This document shows, in pieces, positions 5,290 through 7,485 of a DNA stretch of 7,485 nucleotides. The stretch covers positions 1 to 7,485 of the forward strand of contig CAXBGQ010000160.1 of NCBI GenBank assembly GCA_963975135.1, read 5' to 3'. Position 1 is the first letter of the stretch. Every line of letters starts with the position of its first letter. The position numbers and the translations under genes are program-made. Under the pieces are notes generated by a model. It was not told the origin of the DNA and did not search any database. It was given only the letters and a program-made list of their open reading frames with translations. Source of the stretch: Alterinioella sp963975135. Lineage in GTDB: Bacteria > Pseudomonadota > Alphaproteobacteria > Rhodobacterales > Rhodobacteraceae.

Positions 5290-5939
5290 TCCTGACCCTC
5301 GATGAATTCCTGATGCAATAGGCGGACGTGATCCTGTAGCCCCGGCTGTTGTTCGCGGCGCAGGCGTTCGGCTTGCAGGATCGTTTTCAACCGCGCCTCG
5401 GTGGTATCCAGATCATCATTGACCAGCACATAGTCATAGCCATCCCAATGGCTGATCTCATCCCAGGATTTCTGCATCCGTTTGGCGATAGTCTCATCAT
5501 CATCCTGACCGCGCGCCTCCAACCTGCGTCTGAGTTCGGTGATCGAGGGCGGCAACAGGAAGATCGACAATGTGTGACGCCCCAGGACCGAATTGCGAAT
5601 CTGCTGCGCGCCCTGCCAGTCGATGTCAAAGAGCACATCGCGCCCGGCATCGATGGCCGCGCGCACCGGCTCCAGCGGCGAGCCGTAGAAATGGCCAAAG
5701 ACATGCGCATGTTCCAGCATCGCGCCCTCGGCGACACCAGCCTGAAACGCGGTCTTGTCGAGGAAATGGTAATCGGTGCCATCCACTTCACCGGGGCGTG
5801 GCGTGCGGGTGGTGGCCGAGACCGAAAAGCTGAGCGAGGGATCCCAAGCCATCAGCCGCTTGGCCAGCGTCGATTTGCCGGCCCCCGAGGGCGAAGACAG
5901 GATGATCAAAAGGCCGCGGCGCGGTTGGTTCAGGGACAA
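5286..5939 (-). CDS. gmk: Guanylate kinase
   Basis: Gmk phosphorylates GMP (and dGMP) to GDP with ATP in the cytoplasm and is essential for GTP and (p)ppGpp supply. The 217-aa product has the P-loop SSPSGAGKST (15-24), the GMP-binding TTRTPRPGEVDGTDYHF (43-59), Glu76 and Tyr85-Gly86 in the LEHAHVFGHFYGSP segment, DIDWQGAQQI (105-114), and the Arg-rich lid around LEARGQDDDETIAKRM (140-155). The start is TTG at 5939. No ATG or GTG occurs in frame before the P-loop, and GTGGAG lies 6 nt upstream, so TTG is well supported. It begins 3 bp after the yicC stop and overlaps the carbonic anhydrase start by 4 bp. The length is normal for the family. Confidence 0.97.
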   Translation of the reverse strand: MSLNQPRRGLLIILSSPSGAGKSTLAKRLMAWDPSLSFSVSATTRTPRPGEVDGTDYHFLDKTAFQAGVAEGAMLEHAHVFGHFYGSPLEPVRAAIDAGRDVLFDIDWQGAQQIRNSVLGRHTLSIFLLPPSITELRRRLEARGQDDDETIAKRMQKSWDEISHWDGYDYVLVNDDLDTTEARLKTILQAERLRREQQPGLQDHVRLLHQEFIEGQE

Positions 5940-5942
5940 GGG

Positions 5943-6830
5943 TCACTCCACGTTCTGCACTTGCTCGCGCATCTGATCAATCAGCACTTTAAGGTCAAGC
6001 CCCGCCTGCGTCAGCGCGCCGTCGCCCGATTTGGAACAAAGCGTGTTGGCCTCGCGGTTGAACTCCTGCATCAGGAAATCAAAGCGCCGCCCGATCGGGC
6101 CATCCGTGCCGATCAGCGCTTCGGCAGCGTCGATATGCGCCCCCAGGCGGTCGATCTCTTCGGTCACGTCCGTTTTGACGGCCAACACGGCCAGTTCCTG
6201 CGCGATGCGGTCGGGCTCCATGGCCTCGCCGGTGGCGAGCAGCTTGGCAACATTGTCACGCAGGCGTTCGGCGGCGATTTCGGTGCGGGATGCGGCCAGT
6301 TCGGCGGCGCGCGCCACCAGCGGGCGCATCTGGGCAATCTGTGATTTCAGCGTTTCGGCAAGCGCCGCGCCCTCAGCCGCGCGCGCGGCAAGAAATGCCT
6401 CCACCAGAGCGTTGAACTCGGCCAGTAGCAGATCATCTTCCGGCAGCGCCGCCTCGGCCCCGTCGCTCGACAGCACGCCCTGCATCGACAGGATATCGGT
6501 GGGCCGGGCGCTGGTCATATGCAGCCCTTCGGCCATCGCGGCGCGTTCGACATGGGCGATGGCGGCCAGCGCGCCCAACAACGCCGGTTCGCTGACGCTG
6601 AGGGTGCCGCTCGTGGCCTCACGCGACAGGCGCAGGTTCAGCGTCACCGAGCCGCGCGCAAGGCGGGCCTTCAGCCGGTCGCGCAGGGTGCTTTCCAACC
6701 GACCCAACCGGTCCGGCAGACGCATCCTGAGGTCCAGCCCCTTGCCATTCACGCTGCGCAATTCCCAGGCCCGGATGCTGCCATCCCCGGCCATATCTTG
6801 GGCCGCATAGCCCGTCATCGAGTTAACCAC
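5943..6830 (-). CDS. yicC: YicC/YloC-family endoribonuclease
   Basis: YicC-family proteins are metal-dependent endoribonucleases that form hexameric rings; in E. coli, YicC has been linked to decay of the small RNA RyhB. The 295-aa product has the family N-terminus MVNSMTGYAAQ (1-11), SVNGKGLDLRMRLP (26-39) and the C-terminal DUF1732 region: DVTEEIDRLGAHI (221-233), GRRFDFLMQEFNREANTLCS (247-266), then LDLKVLIDQMREQVQNVE (278-295). The start is GTG at 6830, which puts SMTGYA at residue 4 exactly as in other YicC proteins. A GGGGGG run (6841-6846) lies 10 nt upstream. The ATG four codons further in would remove the conserved start. It is the first gene of yicC-gmk-carbonic anhydrase. The GTG falls between two TTAA half-sites (6823-6834). 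Confidence 0.95.
   Translation of the reverse strand: MVNSMTGYAAQDMAGDGSIRAWELRSVNGKGLDLRMRLPDRLGRLESTLRDRLKARLARGSVTLNLRLSREATSGTLSVSEPALLGALAAIAHVERAAMAEGLHMTSARPTDILSMQGVLSSDGAEAALPEDDLLLAEFNALVEAFLAARAAEGAALAETLKSQIAQMRPLVARAAELAASRTEIAAERLRDNVAKLLATGEAMEPDRIAQELAVLAVKTDVTEEIDRLGAHIDAAEALIGTDGPIGRRFDFLMQEFNREANTLCSKSGDGALTQAGLDLKVLIDQMREQVQNVE
5946..5951 (-). promoter_or_regulatory. gmk: Ribosome binding site that fixes the TTG start of gmk
   Basis: GTGGAG forms the last two sense codons (Val-Glu) of yicC and lies 6 nt before the TTG of gmk. Ribosomes finishing yicC stop within a few bases of this site, so gmk is likely translated by coupling from the upstream gene rather than by strong independent initiation. 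Confidence 0.7.
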
Positions 6831-6871
6831 TTAAGATATTCCCCCCTGCTCGTTCATTTTTAGACGTGTTA

Positions 6872-6886
6872 TTAAGAAATGGGTAA
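6872..6886. promoter_or_regulatory. Second CtrA-like box (TTAA-N7-GTAA) between yicC and the PAS gene
   Basis: TTAA (6872-6875), seven bases, GTAA (6883-6886) match TTAA-N7-TTAA at 7 of 8 positions. The divergent gap (6831-6977) is locally AT-rich for this genome and contains further TTAA words at 6831-6834 and in GTTAAC (6903-6908). A weak minus-strand -10-like TCTAAA (6859-6864) could serve yicC. Regulation by CtrA is inference. Confidence 0.2.
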
Positions 6887-6957
6887 GGATTTCGGGCGTA
6901 GCGTTAACACATAGGACCGCGTGACGCCAAGGCCGGGAACCCTGAAAGGGGCCAAGA

Positions 6958-6981
6958 ATGGTAGGAGCGCGTCGCCCGTGA
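6958..6981 (+). CDS. Possible seven-codon leader ORF overlapping the PAS gene start
   Basis: ATG at 6958 opens a frame reading MVGARRP and stopping at TGA (6979-6981). AAGGGG (6946-6951) lies 6 nt before the ATG, a better ribosome binding arrangement than that of the PAS gene itself. The stop overlaps the GTG start of the PAS gene as GTGA, and the PAS gene's own AGGAG is inside this mini-ORF. This arrangement would suit translational coupling. It may still be chance. Confidence 0.3.
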   Translation: MVGARRP

Positions 6982-7485
6982 ACCAAATTTCTGTGACACC
7001 AAGCAATGTCGTTGCCCTCTGGCAGCGCCGGGATGCCATGATCAATCCAGTTGTGAGCGACCTCATTCGGTATTGGGAGGGCCTGCGCCAGGGGGCCGAT
7101 GTGCCGCGCCGCGCCGATGTCGATCCGCGTGAGATCCGCGAGGCGCTGTCCTATTCCTTTATCCTCGATCATGTGCGTCCGGGCACGGTCCGGTTCCGGC
7201 TGGCCGGTCAGCACCTGACCGAGCTGATGGGCATGGATGTGCGCGGCATGCCTTTGCGGTCCTTCTTTGAATTGTCAGACCGTAAACGTCTGATGGAACA
7301 CGTGGAAATGGTGTTTGAGGGTCCCTGTTCGCTGGATATCGAGCTGGTCTCGGATGCCCAGGGCCGCGCGCCGCTGGACGGGCGCATGACACTGATGCCG
7401 CTGAAGGACGGCGAAGGCCGTGTCAGCCGTGCGCTTGGCATCATGGTCACCGATGGCGTGATCGGCCTGCCGCCGCGCCGGTTCC
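6978..7485 (+). CDS. PAS-domain protein (PAS_5 family), N-terminal 169 residues, cut by window edge
   Basis: The frame is open from GTG at 6978 to the window end. The product matches the short alphaproteobacterial PAS_5 proteins: after a variable 20-residue start come LIRYWEGLRQGADVPRRADV (29-48), DPREIREALSYSFILDHV (49-66), the core RFRLAGQHLTELMGMDVRGM (72-91), PLRSFFE (92-98), a helix, then strands DIELVSD, GRMTLMPLKDG and SRALGIMV, ending in TDGVIGLPPRRF. No kinase, GGDEF or helix-turn-helix domain is present so far; proteins of this family are usually about 170-220 aa and stand alone, so little is probably missing. The role is likely sensing or protein interaction, with ligand unknown. 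AGGAG (6963-6967) lies 10 nt before the GTG. An internal ATG at codon 21 is a less likely start. It is divergent from yicC. Confidence 0.87.
   Translation, partial: MNQISVTPSNVVALWQRRDAMINPVVSDLIRYWEGLRQGADVPRRADVDPREIREALSYSFILDHVRPGTVRFRLAGQHLTELMGMDVRGMPLRSFFELSDRKRLMEHVEMVFEGPCSLDIELVSDAQGRAPLDGRMTLMPLKDGEGRVSRALGIMVTDGVIGLPPRRF

Noticed and set aside
4210..5295. A 361-codon plus-strand open frame across chpT and the carbonic anhydrase gene
   Set aside because: It is out of frame with chpT, antisense to the carbonic anhydrase gene and low-complexity (G, R, A rich), a common shadow in GC-rich DNA. Both genes it crosses have clear family motifs.
5349..6344. A 331-codon plus-strand open frame opposite gmk and yicC
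   Set aside because: The opposite strand carries two well-conserved proteins with all key motifs; this frame shows no recognisable domain.
6940..6950. Small inverted repeat CCCT-GAA-AGGG
   Set aside because: A 4-bp stem is too short to support a terminator or regulatory RNA; it overlaps the leader ORF's ribosome binding site, but I cannot argue more than chance.

Overview
This is a compact, GC-rich chromosomal window from an alphaproteobacterium, most likely a member of the Rhodobacterales (Rhodobacteraceae/Roseobacteraceae). The evidence is the gene content: a ChpT phosphotransferase with a divergent DUF3553 gene, an olsB-olsA ornithine-lipid pair, a yicC-gmk-gamma-carbonic-anhydrase operon, a PAS_5-type PAS protein, and heme A synthase next to a TrmJ-type RNA methyltransferase. 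I see no mobile element, CRISPR array, tRNA or rRNA, and no gene-free stretch as long as 300 bases.

Layout. The left part (1-1496, minus strand) carries trmJ followed by ctaA, which runs off the window edge. A plus-strand ThiE/TenI-family gene (1599-2228) diverges from trmJ. Its tail overlaps by 20 bp the tail of the minus-strand pair olsB-olsA (3800 to 2209), whose members share an ATGA stop/start. A 153-bp gap separates olsB from a small minus-strand DUF3553 gene (3954-4133). Only 17 bp beyond the DUF3553 start lies the divergent start of chpT (4151-4774, plus). The tail of chpT overlaps by 4 bp the end of a minus-strand operon that reads yicC, gmk, gamma-carbonic anhydrase (6830 to 4771). 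A 147-bp divergent intergenic region then leads to a plus-strand PAS-domain gene cut by the right edge.

How the genes work together. Most are housekeeping genes: heme A for the aa3 terminal oxidase, tRNA anticodon-loop methylation, GMP to GDP conversion, RNA turnover, and phosphorus-free membrane lipid. The regulatory centre is chpT, the relay protein between CckA and CtrA. Two near-matches to the CtrA box (TTAA-N7-TTAA, 7 of 8 positions each) lie in the intergenic regions at 3889-3903 and 6872-6886; this is suggestive and untested.

Several translation starts are unusual. gmk starts with TTG, and yicC and the PAS gene start with GTG. A seven-codon leader ORF may be coupled to the PAS gene. 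I found no clearly novel multi-gene system. The points most worth a second look are the tightly packed DUF3553/chpT start region with its nearby CtrA-like box, and the ThiE-like protein that lacks most of the catalytic residues of its family.
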